A stretch of 64,000 nucleotides of DNA, from positions 5,531,448 through 5,595,447 of the forward strand of contig JANVCC010000073.1 in the NCBI GenBank assembly GCA_025345505.1, given 5' to 3'. A model generated the notes under the pieces. That model was given only the letters and a program-made list of their open reading frames with translations. It was not told where the DNA came from and made no database searches. The translations under genes and the position numbers were made by a program. This DNA is from Todiramphus chloris collaris. Lineage: Eukaryota; Chordata; Aves; Coraciiformes; Alcedinidae. Position 1 is the stretch's first letter; the number at the start of each line of letters is the position of its first letter. Positions 39,803 to 51,817 of the stretch are shown piece after piece.

Positions 39803-41184
39803 GTGGTTTCTACTCCAGAGCTACCATAATTAATCAGACAGTGAAAGCTGGGCCCTGGTGTCCTGGAGTCCAAGATCCAAGGAGGTCTGCTGGGAAGGGA
39901 ATGTAGATGTTGATGGGAGCATGCAGAGGCAGGCTGAGCAGGCAGTGCTCCTCCTTTTCCTTTAATCCAGTTGTTCATTGACATCCACTAATAACAAGAC
40001 CTGCCTGCAATTTAAGAAATAGCTGCTTTGATGGAGGCAACTCCTACATTAGCCTTTTTTTCTTCCAGATTATCAGGGCTGATAATGTGCCTACATTGCT
40101 CTCCTCCTCCCACCAACAAACCCTTCACACATCTGTGGGGCAGAGAACCTCCCATGGATGTAACAGGTTTTGTTTCATAAAGTGAATAACAATAATAATA
40201 GAGCTTTAAGTCAAGCTGTCTTCACTGCCCCTAGTCCAAGCCATTCAGACTGCCCAGTGTATTCTGGTTTGGGCATTTGGAAATGTTGTACAGCATTAGG
40301 GAGAGGGAGGTCAGATGGGCTGGCACAAGTCTGGAGTTTGAGTACAGGGCAGGTTTGAGGCCAGCAATCACCAGAGGTCCTGGTGTCCCTCCTGCAGATG
40401 TGTCATGCACTGCTGGATAGAAATTGTTGCACTGACGAGGTCAGAGGAAGATTGTCCAACATCTTAGGGGAGTGAGGACTGGTCATTGGACTCCCAGTCT
40501 GTCTTCATGACAGCACAGATCAGGAGAAAGCTTACAGAAATTAGAATTATAAAGCCAGTGTGAGAAAAAAAAAGTGATGTAGACATTTAATTCTGTCATT
40601 GAGTCATGGAACTTTTACATGGCTGCAAACTGCTGCTTCTGAAAGCTGTGGAAGAAAGTATGGGTATGGTGGCCTGACTGAAGGCATCGCACTGCAGTAA
40701 CAGGTGAAAGGAGGGTTCAGAAATCCAGCACAACAATACTTCTGGCCTCCACATCACTCCAGTGCTAAGGGGAACCTGAAAGTCTGCAGATCCCATCAAA
40801 ACCACACTGTAGTAATAACAGCTCACAAAGGGCAGGACTTTGAAGCAGGTCAGCACAAGGGAGCTCTAGAAACTGTTGTTCCCTTGCTGGCTGGGTACTT
40901 CTCAAGTCTCAAAGTTGGCTATAAATAAAGACTGGAAAGGTTTTAGTACCAAGAAGTGTTGCTTTGGAGGTATTAGTGATACCTTCAGTATTATTACTGG
41001 GACTGAGTTTGCCCTGAGTTACGCCTTACAAGCTGCTGAAGTCAAACAAAGTAAACTGTGACAACCCCAGAAAGCAGCGTGGCAGGAGCTGTGGCCTGGG
41101 TGATGACAGCTGAGAGTGCCTGATTTCTCCTCTTTGTGATACTGTATTTGCTTCAGCATCATTTCTACCCTTGTTTGTGCCAAG

Positions 41185-41218
41185 AAAAAAAAAAGATAAA
41201 GGAAAAAAAAAAAAAAAG
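41185..41218. repeat. A-rich tract
   Basis: Two A-runs of about 10 and 15 separated by GATAAAGG. Simple sequence. Confidence 0.85.
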
Positions 41219-42057
41219 ACACTGTCAGTGGAGGGGGAAAAAATTACAAATGTCAAGACAGAAATTGGTTGTTTCCATTTGTAGCATGCCATCCAGAGGT
41301 TACATTTATAGCCGTGTGTTAGGAAGTTTAGGCCACAGAGAGATGCAAACAGAATGATAGAGAGCACCATTTTACGCAGAATGTTACTCTGACAATAACA
41401 CTCACATTTACAAACAAATTAGCTAAAAATGTCTGAAGGACATTCAGCTTTTACAAACTGGGCCTCATCTCCTGCTGATAGGTTCCTTTGGGATGGGTAT
41501 GGCATGCAAAATGATACACTGCCTTGGAGAATAAATTTATGAAGTTTAGCAATGTAGGTCACATTGCAAGAAAATCATAAACGTCTGAACATCACTCAAT
41601 AGCCATTCAATCAACTGCTCAAAGCAAAATGGGAAGCTGAACAGCGTGTAGCTGTCTCTGGTGAGAACTGGGGGAAGTCATGAGATGATATAAAACCCTT
41701 TAGGTCCTCCATCCATATGTATTTCTTTTTTCTTCTATTTTTCTTGCCAGTGCAGAGTAATATGTCTGTGTTCGTACCAGTAGTGACAACAAAACCAATG
41801 TGGTTTTTGCTGTTACTGCCATGATCTACAATAAGCGTGCTGAGTGGCTCATGAAGGATACGCCAAGAATGTGGGGAGCCGGGAGAGGTTGAAGAGCTGA
41901 CACTTGGTACAAGTAACCTAGTCCTAAGGAAGTGATTTCATTGAGAGATCATTTCTGTATGCTTCCATCCAACCAGATCGATTTATAACTTATATACTTC
42001 ACAAGTTTTGGATTTATTTGAAGGAATAAAAAAAAAGATGACATTTTGAAAGGACAT

Positions 42058-42570
42058 ATCTAGATCTAGCACTGTCTAGAGATTCCTTTTGCTTTCTAGA
42101 TCTAGAAATTGCAAAGAACCTGAGATCCAGAGATTTAGAACTTTGCTGGAGATGTCAAGAGTCTTTCTGAAGACATCTAGCACCGTTGTAGACCTGGGGC
42201 CTTTCTAGGTCTAGAGCTTTTTGGAGCTTTGGGAGGCTGGGGGTGGGCATCCATAGCTTCTACAGCATGTCTAGAGAATCACTAGATCTTTGTCCTGAGA
42301 TAGTTTGGAAGCGCTTTTAGAGCTTTTTCTCAGAGCCTACCTAGCACTTCTCTGGAGCTCTTCTGCAGCCCTTTCTGGCTCAGCAGGCTTTCCTAGGTCC
42401 AGTGCCCATATGGGTCCTTTCTTAATATAGAGCTCTCCAGGGACCTCTTCTAAGGCCTTCTGCACATCCCCAACCTCGCCCTTTTTCTTTTCTTGTTTTG
42501 TAAGAGGCTTTGTAGAGCTTTCCTGAGCCCTTCTAGGTCTGAAGCCTTTCTGTGCCTTTCTAAAGTGAGA
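42058..42570. repeat. Decayed CTAG-rich repeat field
   Basis: About 500 bases with many imperfect copies of a motif near CTTTCTAGGTCTAGAGCTTT. Examples are ATCTAGATCTAGCAC, GTCTAGAGATTCC, TTTCTAGATCTAGAAATT, CCTTTCTAGGTCTAGAGC, TGTCTAGAGAATC, TTTTAGAGCTTTTTC, TTGTAGAGCTTTCCTGAGC and CCTTCTAGGTCTGAAGCC. Spacing is irregular, so it looks like an old minisatellite or higher-order repeat eroded by substitutions and indels. CTAG is normally under-represented, which makes the cluster noticeable. Confidence 0.65.
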
Positions 42571-44240
42571 GCTCAGCTACTGAAAACCAAGAAGTTTAGC
42601 TGTCTGATGGGGAACGTGATGGAAACCTAATTTCAGGTGCATTTTTAAGTCTTTGTCTAGAGCTTTTTTTGGAAGGCAAGAAAACCGTGTCCCTCTCCTG
42701 TTACATCCAGGTTGTATCCCAAGCTTGAGATACGTTATTTAGTTGAGTGGTATAGCTTAGATTTTCCTTGAAAAAACACAAGACCTAAACTTTATCCTTG
42801 TAAGCTTTTCTGGCACAGTCTGATAATACATATCCAAATACGCATCACAGCAGTAAGCAATGCCCTTACCTGACAGAAATTTAAAGCAGAGTGCCTGCTT
42901 ACAGTCACAGACTAGAGTCTAACACTCTCCAGTGTATTTTCTTGAGAGTATCTTACCAATGTAAATACTCACTTAGAAGGATTGATGCATGGAATGCAGG
43001 TGTCTTGTTTGTTCTGCAAAATGCAAGATGCCTGATTTTTTTCTGAGCTGTTTTGAAGTCTGCCAGCAGTAAGAGTTTGCTTTCAATGCAGCATGACAGC
43101 TAGTTAGACTACATTCGTTTTGCTCCGTCAAAATATCCACTGTGTAAATACTTGTGAAAAATTAGTTGCAGAAAATCATGTCATGATAACAATTAATCCT
43201 AATTTCTGTAAAAGTAAGGACTCAAATTACTTCAGTAGCTTTTTCTGCTTAGAACTTTTATATCCATATGAAAAAAAAAAAAAACAAGCTTTTCTACACT
43301 TGTTTTGCTTCAATTCTCTGCTACAGTTTAGTAAAGAATTAGTTCACTCTTATAATGGATTTTAAAAAGCTGTTACTATTGAACTGTGTATCATTGTAGG
43401 AGTTTGCCAGAGAGGATGCCCTGCCATAAACATGAATTGCAGAATATCTGATCTTTCTGGGCACAAATCTGTAGGAAGTTTCAATTTCTGTAATTTACAT
43501 TTTAATTTTGGGTTTGATTACTCAGCCAGAGTATTTGGGTGACACCTTGACAGCGGCTGGTGTTGCTCAAAGGCTGGCCTTTCTCCTCATTTGCTTTTTT
43601 CAGTTTTGGAATCTCTGTATCCTCTCTTCCTCTCAGTTTTCAGGCCAGATGCTTTTGTGAACCTCAGTAGTTACTGGAAGCAAAAGACCCTGCAAAGTAC
43701 AAGCTCCAGGGTCTCACTGTTCCCAGACATCTTTTAATTACTGTCTCAATTAAAGCTTTTCAAGATCTTTCTCCCACCTTTTCTGCACTGGCAGCACACT
43801 GGCTTTCTGGATCCAGAACCTCTGAGCCCCAGATGGAATGATGAGACCAAAACTAGCGAGAGCTATATTAAGATTTATGCCTCCTTACTTTTGTGCCTGA
43901 CAAGAGCCAGGATCTGGAAGCGCAAGTTAGAAACTAAGGCAAAAGGGAAATAGTCCTGTTGTTAGCTAGATTTCCACCTAGTCCTGCTCTCTCCTTTTGG
44001 CCATGCAAATTAACTGCAACGGTACGTTTGGAGGACATCTATTCCCACTCCAGCACCGGAGACACGTTTGGGTTAGATTCAAATTCATAGTCTATTTTGA
44101 GATATTTTAATTGAAGAGTCTAAGATTTCTCCTCTCAGAGGTACCAGTCTGCTCAAAATACTTTGTAAATTCCTTCTGGGCATTGAACAAAAGTATTTCT
44201 TTCATAGCCTGACTAGACCACGGGTACCATGTTTAAAGAG

Positions 44241-44310
44241 ACTTAAATGGCTTAGGAATCTAAGTCCCATTGATTTTCATAGTCAATGGACTTATGTGAT
44301 TCTGGATAAT
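44241..44310. repeat. Palindromic old interspersed repeat relic
   Basis: CTTAGGAATCTAAGTCCCAT followed by TGATTTTCATAG and TCAATGGACTTAT forms an imperfect inverted repeat (AAGTCCCATTGA against TCAATGGACTT). Sequences of the form CCTAAGTCCCATTGA...TCAATGGGACTTAGG are very common in reptile genomes and survive as relics in birds. This is recognition from memory and the family name is not certain. Confidence 0.5.
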
Positions 44311-44411
44311 ATTCCTTCTGTTATTAAATAAAGACAGTGTGAAACCTGTCCCCATAGAAATCAACTTTTTCTATTGATTTAGTAGACCCAAGATACAGTC
44401 TTTTGAAGTTG

Positions 44412-44437
44412 TGAAGCAGAAAAAAAAAAAAAAAAAA
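44412..44437. repeat. Poly(A) run
   Basis: About 18 uninterrupted A inside GAAGCAG...GAAATTATG. No recognisable retroposed body lies directly upstream. Confidence 0.85.
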
Positions 44438-47400
44438 GAAATTATGAAACAAGAAGAGAGCTGGCAAGTGAGAGCACGGTGAATCTTGTGGAAGCTTGAG
44501 GAAGCTGTAATCCCACCCCAGGGAAGGGTTCCCCGGTGTCAGACCGCGGGAGCTGGATTGTGTCTCTGTGTGCCATTAAGAAAGAAGCTAAGCTGCTGAG
44601 GGGACCTGACAGTGTCAGTGTCAACAAAAGGATCCCAGAAGTGAGAGCAAACTGACAGGAAATAATGAAAAAATATCCGTGGTTGTCAACTGTGAGAAAA
44701 TAGAAATCTGTGTAGGGAGACATCCTGTGAGAAGTTCAGGGAAGCAGAACCAGCGTCTAGTAAAGTACACGCTCAGTCCTAATGGACTGCCTGGGTGAGT
44801 CCTTCCTCGCAGCCATTTCTCTCCCAGAAGGAAGGAAAAAGAAGGGTTGGAGCAGGAAGAGAGGAAAACATCATTTGGAAGGACGTTGTGGTGAGTAAAA
44901 GGGTTTGTCCTGGAAACAACAGCTGAAGCGAGTATAAATAAGAGGGGATTAAAAAAGGAAGTTAGCAAGAGAGCAATATGGAAGAGGCTGTGATCAGGTC
45001 TGTGAACACATCTCGTAGAGCTGAATAAAGGCAAAGGTAACATAAACAGAAGGGCTTGAAGCTGAGCACTACAGATAGGAAGTAATCCATCAGTCAGGAC
45101 TATCAGAAAAATTTTGGCATGAATTTCATGCTACTGCATGAAAATTGACTCAAAATATACAAGCAATGCATGGCAAGGAATCAAAGCAATGGTGAAGCCT
45201 TTTTAGGGATTTGTGTAGCTTCTTTTAATCCATGATAAATGAAACTTATCCCAGGAAAATTTATCCCTGCAACCAAACAGTTAAGCTCTTGAAACTGGCA
45301 TCTGCAGACAAGGATAAATTTTTCACTCCTTTCTTACTTTAATATGAACAGTGGAATTTGTTTGATCTGATTTGTTTAAAATAGCACTAAAAATGCCACA
45401 ACCATAAGATGTCATGTAAAATGTGCAGAAAGTTTTAGCCATCTGGTCAAAACCAAAAGTGAAACGGTATTCTTCACAAACTAACACTTAAATGTGTGTA
45501 CAGGCATGTATGTTTAAGAAGTATATGAGTGCAGGCTCTCCCAAGTGCTATTTTGCAAAAAAAAAAAATATCATTTATTTAGTTGTAAAGCTTTGCTGTT
45601 TGAAGAATACTTAAATATTTCAAAAGTGGATAGTAGGTAGATAGATAGTTATACAAGCCATGTATATTTTGCAAGAGAGAAACAAATGCAAAAAAATACC
45701 ATTCAGGTCCGAGAGCTATTTTAACTGCCTACGTGTTGATCTCTCTGAAAATTCATTTAAACTGCAGCCACCTCAGTGCACTTTGTGTTTTCCAGAACAC
45801 TTGACATGAAAAAATGTATTAGAAAGGCAGACCAGTAGGTGTTAATTTTGCACTTCTCAAACCAGAGATTGATTATTAGATATAGCTGGAGCCTTTATTT
45901 TGACAGATAAATGCTGAATTCCCAGAAAAGTTGACATGTTAATACTTATGTGCAAAAGGTCTCATTGCTCAAGGGCTCACTTGTTTTGGCAGTGATTCCC
46001 ATTGCATATCCTCAAGTCTCCTGTGAACCAAACCAGAATTGTCACCTGAAAATTTCAGTCTGTGAAGAGTGTGAGGTACTGACTGCCACTGAACAAACCT
46101 TGTCTGTTTGTTTATACCGGGGTAATTGGCAGTGCCACTTCTGTACACTGCTCAAAAAAAAAAAAAACATTAAATGTAAGAAAAGACACTTGCAATTGTC
46201 CCACTCTTGAGTTATAAGAAAAATACACATATATGGGAGAGGACTTTTTACAGGGGCTTGTGAAGTACTGCTTCAAACTAAAAAGTATATCAGCTGACTT
46301 AATATTCTAATCCTAACAGGTTTTGTCTGGAAAAACTTTGTAATGGGCACAGCCATATCAGATGAGAATTGATGTGCTTCTCTGTAATAAGTTTATTGGC
46401 TTTGAATGAAGCACAACTGATGGTTTGGTCACAGAAACCCGCCAGAGAGCAGCTTGCTTTAAAAGAAAAGAAACAAGCAGTGACTTTTCAAGATAACAGT
46501 GAACCTGAGGGTGCAGTTACACTTCAGCTTAAGCTGATAGAAGTGATTAGTTTTTAGCCAGCAAACTGTCCTGAACCTGCTCTCTATAGGAGCTAGAAAC
46601 ACTCCTGTCATTGCTGGGGGCTGCACTGGAAGAAGGGATGGGGTGGGACTGCAGCAGCCCCAGCACCCACCAGTTTAAGATGCCGTGAAGCCCTGTCCTG
46701 ACAAAACAGTGCAGATTTTTTCTAAATCTGAAATTCTTCTTCAGACTAGGAATGCTCAGGTGTTTGTGTATGTGTTTGGCTTTAATTGGCCTATTTCTTT
46801 TCCTCTCCCGTTGCAGTAGCATAAACTTGCAGTGAACAGCAGCTGGTCTTCGTGCTGCACTCTCTGGACAAGACCATGCTAGCTTTAATATTTCACCTCG
46901 AATTAAACCATTAGTACACCCGTGGCTGCTTAAAACCCAGGAAGGAGAAGCTGTAGCCCTACCTTCTGTTAGCTTTGCAGAACAGAGAGCTAGGCAACAG
47001 TTCTGGTTTGGTAACCAAAATTGCTTAGCTGTTCCCAAATAAAATTTTATTTATTTTTACCATGATGCAGCTAGATGTACAGATGTGATCAATATGAGAG
47101 CCAGGGTGCTTGTAGTTAACAGCTGTTAAGACTAAACTTTAGGCACATTTCTGCAAGTGAAACGGACAGCTGCTTAAAAGTTCATTCTATCTCAATAAAC
47201 CGTGTCAATCTCAAATCAACCAGAGAAAAAAGTTGGTTTGGCCCAAACCGGTCCCCGTTTATCTACGCTAACTAAAGAGTTTTCTTTGGTGTCCCAGTGA
47301 AGCCTGAGCTAACAGCACTGTGCAGACCAGCCCCGGCACAGCCGGTGGAATCCGGGCAGTCTCACGCGCGCGCCGAAATCAGCACCTTTGTGGGAGGAAT

Positions 47401-49160
47401 CTGCTTCCAACTGTTTCGCCACATTTATCATCGTTTGCAAGTGCTCTACCACCTGGTTCAGAAGAGATCTCGACCCCAACAGCATTAGTCTTAATGCCAG
47501 TTATTATGCTGTCTAGTAAAATGGACTGGGCACAAGGAGGAATTGGATTACTCCGTGAGCCTTCAGAATTGTGTGGTGCGCCGTGTGACCACGCAGGGCG
47601 AGACGCGGTAGCCGCGATGCCCTCGCTTTATTAAAACATCAATTATCAAACCAGCAACGTACTTCTGGAAAGGAGGTTATTCAGGAAACACTGCTGCTTG
47701 AGAAGAGGAAAGACTTGGCCTCCAGCCTGCTTCCTGAGCTGACCCCAGGCGAGCAGGTGGCTTGTGATGGCCACACACTCCACCATATGTTATTCCTCAG
47801 TGCTGAGCATCGTATTAGCATCTGCGGTCTCTGCATCCACAGATCTTTTAATTAGCACAGGGGAAAAATGAGCAAAAACGGCAACAAAGTCAGCAAGTGA
47901 AATAATGGATGCTTCTGAGATAGAAAGCATATAAACCCGATACATTTTACCCTGGTATTTATATTCTCTCCTGACGACTGAAATACTTAGCCCAGAAAAA
48001 TTCCACTCAGATAAAAGCAGCCATCTCTTCCTGAAGGATAACAAGCAAAGCATCCTGAGACAGGCAAAAACAGGCTGTCTTGCTGTCTCGGTGGGTCAGT
48101 TGTTCTCTGACCAAAACAAGCTGCAGTCCAAATCCTCCTCCACTGCCCATGACATGTTGAGAAGGATCAGTCTAGCCTGCTGTTGTTCCCCAGTTCAGCA
48201 ATCCTGCACTCTCCGTTGAGCAGGAGGAGTTTGAAGCTCTGGACAGTACATGCTACAGTCAGCAGCCTGCACATTGGTTGTCTTTCTGGTTGACAGGCAG
48301 CCCCACCTTTAATTGGGAGTGTGTGGAACTCCTCCAGATTCTGGTGCAACAGGTAGCAGATGAGTGAGGTCATTCTTCTAGCATTTCCTCCAGCATAGTT
48401 TGGAAACTTGGCTTGGTTGGCAGTCTCACCTGCGTGCAAAGAGGCAAGAAGCTAATCTTAAGTACGAAGAATTTAATTAATCCATGACTGAAATACTGAA
48501 TTCACAGAGTAAAATCATTATAAATAATTACAGCCTGGCTACTGTGTCATGTGAATTGTGATATATTGCTGTACTATTAAGTTGCAAAGAATTAATGAGC
48601 TTATATTTCTTATGGCATATAAGTGTTACTAACGTTTCTTGCTTAGTAAATAAATGGTGGAATTGTGTCATACTCATCTAATGTGTCATTTTCCTTTTGT
48701 ACTAACAGTCAATTAAAGTGTTAGGACATTGACAACCTGTAACCGTTTTCCACTCTGGCAGTGTTGACTGCAACCTTGAAACAATAACATTCAGACCTGG
48801 AAAATTTTCTGGCTGATGTTGCATGACATCAAGTGTGTGGTTTTATTTGCATGACTGCATAAGTATAATAAAGTTCCCATCTTAATGGACTTGTGCAAAT
48901 ACCTCACAGAGGGTGCCAAATAACTTTTTCAAATCAAGCTTTGTTCCGCACTGGAGCTGGAGCTCAGAGAAGAGGATGCTTGTTGCAGCTTCTTCTGCCA
49001 AACCCACTTAGAGGCACATACTAGAAAAGCAGTGCTGGGTGAATCCACCAAGTGCCTTGATGACGTGGTCATCAGAGATGGTTAAATGAAACTACCCTGG
49101 AGTCTTAATCATTCTTTTTCTTCTTTTTCCCCCTGAATGTTTGTTGGGTTTTCTTTCCAG

Positions 49161-49527
49161 GTGCGGTTAGAGTGGCCAACAGACCTCACAGTGAACCCTC
49201 TAGACAATTCACTCTATGTCCTGGACAACAACATTGTCCTGCAGATCTCCGAGAACAGGCGGGTGCGAATTATTGCAGGGCGCCCCATTCACTGCCAGGT
49301 GCCAGGCATCGACCACTTCATCGTCAGCAAGGTGGCCATCCATTCGACCCTGGAGTCAGCCCGGGCCATCGCCGTGTCTCACAGCGGCATACTCTACATT
49401 GCAGAGACAGATGAGAGAAAGATCAACCGTATACAACAGGTCACGACCAACGGGGAGATCTCTGTAATCGCTGGAGCCCCATCAGATTGTGACTGCAAGA
49501 TTGATCCTAATTGTGACTGTTTTTCAG
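49161..49527 (+). CDS. TENM1: TENM1 exon: beta-propeller, with Cys/Asp-rich loop
   Basis: This 367-base exon starts in phase 0 and ends on one base of a glycine codon (TCAG|GTAAGG). The protein runs through [100 protein letters not shown] and [18 protein letters not shown]. It covers about two NHL blades: LEWPTDL...D.SLYVLDNN and [16 protein letters not shown] are the strand-turn patterns. The C-terminal DCDC...NCDC loop is typical of teneurins, and the KIDPNCDC form points to TENM1. Local GC is much higher than in the surrounding intron. The acceptor has a long T/C tract. Confidence 0.98.
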
Positions 49528-51306
49528 GTAAGGAGATGACAGTTATTATCTTATCTCTTGAGACCCCCCCTGTCACAGGTGCAGATCAGCAAAGTGACAA
49601 GGGGAAAGAGCGACGAGCAATGATTTAATTTCCTTGGAAAGCCAGAATAGCTTATCAGCAGCTCTTTGTGGATTTAATCCATTGAATTCAGAGACGTGAG
49701 TCTTCCATTTGGCACTGGAGTAACCTCAAGGTGGTCTCAGCTTTTCCTCTTTTGATACAGAGATTACAACGCCATTTAATATGAGCTCCACTGTGCCTTT
49801 CTGTGTCAGCTCTGTTTACCCATGTTGAAGATGGGACCAGCCCCAGTGCAGATTGCAACTAAATGCTACTGGATCAGGCAGCCCTTCACACCAAGAAGAG
49901 TACCAAGGCGTTTCACATCAAGTGAAAAACACTAGCTCGTGCCTTCTCAGCACTCGTGTCACGCTACACAGCCAGCAAAATCATGCAAACACATAATGCT
50001 CGGAATTTTTTCTCCTTCGAGTGTTTTAAACTGGCACAGCCAGTGACAAGCCCACACTGCACCACTGGACGTTCTCAGTAACACAGCTTCTCTCTCCTAT
50101 ATGCACCAAAACAAAGTCATCAGTGCTTCTTTTTTTCCCCATAAAAACACCTTTCATAATGGGACAAAGGACAGCATCCCCCTGTACAGAGGTGTGCAGT
50201 ACGTTGTCATCTTGTCATCTCTAAGAGCCAATGTGTTCAGCCCCATAATGTCATCATAATTCTTAAGCCTCTCATTTCAAGTAAAAGGTTAATTACTGAC
50301 AAGAAAACATTAAGTATGTCAAGAAGGGAGAGAAAAAAAATGTAAATGGTCTTCCAGAGAAGGCGGGTTGCTGACCCAGCATTGTAATGATAATCAAAGC
50401 CTCATGTGCATTGCCAGTGCTGCCAGCCTTGGTTACAGCTGTGGTCCTCCAGTGCTGACAGGAATCCTCTTGGGAGTTCCCTTTGAGGGAGACTGAAACA
50501 TGAAAAACTGGGACAGATCTAATGATCATGCCAGGGCTGAGTTGGTGAAAGGCAAAATCAGCTTGGTAGAATGAACAGCTACTTTGTCCATCTCCGAAGA
50601 AACGTAGCATACACTCGGACTGTTCAGCAGATTTCATTTCTCTGTCGGGAGAAGGGGAGCAATACAAACAGTAGTGTGTTGTTTTCTGAGGTTTAATATG
50701 CTTTCTTGCCACTTACAGAAAATCCTGCTCCAGCAAAGTCATTTTACTTTACAGATACAGCCCTTGCTAATGCAGGTATCCTCTTCAAACCTTAAAATAG
50801 ACAAACCAAGTAAATTATCAAGTGATGTTGGTAGGGATGGTTTCTCACAGCACTTTTATCTCTTATTTTCCAGTAGTGTTGAGTCTTTAATACATACAAA
50901 CTCATCTTTCCTTCAGAGTAATTTAGATGAATTACTTGTGTTTATTCTCTCTCTGTTTTATTTACAACATGATTCCACTTTAGCTACATGTGACAGACAT
51001 AGCTGGGACTGAAACTGTAAGCGACATGGTTTTTCCTTCCACAATTTTGCTATTGAAGCTTTCCTGAGCAGTAGAATTTTGTCCTTAGCAAAAATGTTGC
51101 AAATTAGATAATTTATATTCTTGTTTGTCTTCATCGAGACTAATTTAGAATTGCAGCAACCTTAGATAATAGGGGCTTAATGAGTTGGAAGAAGATACTG
51201 TTTTATTGACCTGTAACTGATACTGAGGAGAAGCAGCGTGTCAGGCTTAGGGGATCATTTTCAGTATGGGCATTACAGATTACTAAAATCACCATTTCTC
51301 CTCCAG
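49528..51306 (+). other. TENM1: Intron (1.8 kb)
   Basis: Donor GTAAGG, acceptor ACCATTTCTCCTCCAG. No repeat or RNA gene recognised; the open frames inside have no recognisable features. Confidence 0.85.
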
Positions 51307-51817
51307 GTGATGGTGGATACGCCAAAGATGCCAAGCTGAAAGCACCTTCCTCTCTAGCCGTCTCTCCCGATGACACGCTGTACGTAGCAGACCTCGGCAA
51401 CGTCCGCATCCGCGCAGTCAGCCGAAACAAGGCTCACCTCAGCGACACGAACCTGTACGAGATCGCGTCGCCAGCGGACCAAGAACTCTATCAGTTCACC
51501 ATCAACGGCACCCACCTGCACACCCTGAACCTCATCACAAGGGACTACATTTACAATTTCACCTACAGCAGCGAGGGGGATATAGGCACCATCACCAGCA
51601 GCAATGGGAATTCGGTTCACATCCGCCGAGACACGAGTGGGCTGCCCCTGTGGGTCGTGGTGCCGGGAGGCCAGGTCTACTGGCTGACAATAAGCAGCAA
51701 TGGTGTTCTGAAAAGAGTTTATGCCCAAGGCTACAACCTGGCTCTGATGACATATCCTGGAAACACGGGGCTTTTAGCAACCAAAAGCGATGAAAATGGA
51801 TGGACAACTGTGTATGA
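51307..51817 (+). CDS. TENM1: TENM1 exon: end of the propeller and start of the YD-repeat barrel
   Basis: At 511 bases this is the longest exon in the window, entered in phase 1 and left after two bases of a glutamate codon (TATGA|GTAAGT). The first part gives the last NHL blade: [40 protein letters not shown]. The chain then moves into the barrel with [60 protein letters not shown] and [30 protein letters not shown] and the [19 protein letters not shown] segment are YD-type repeats, which wind into the shell of the barrel. NGT and NFT are potential N-glycosylation sites. The exon is CpG-rich (GAGATCGCGTCGCCAGCGGA), unlike its introns. Confidence 0.98.

Larger units (their letters stand above)
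31336..49160 (+). other. TENM1: Largest intron (17.8 kb)
   Basis: The donor is GTAAAC and the acceptor GTTTTCTTTCCAG. It contains the degraded LTR at 38740-39237, the CTAG-rich decayed repeat field at 42058-42570 and poly(A) at about 44412-44437. It also has A-rich tracts at 41185-41218, a palindromic old repeat at 44241-44310 and a CpG-richer patch at 47290-47640. I see no exon or RNA gene in the remainder, including 31600-38700 and 48000-49100. Confidence 0.8.

Noticed and set aside
44621..45043. 140-codon minus-strand frame with Leu/Phe/Ser-rich text
   Set aside because: The hydrophobic look comes from translating a purine-rich plus strand backwards; no start context or similarity.
46547..47038. 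163-codon open frame on the minus strand
   Set aside because: No recognisable domain or pseudogene similarity; it lies in the middle of the 17.8-kb intron without promoter or splice support.
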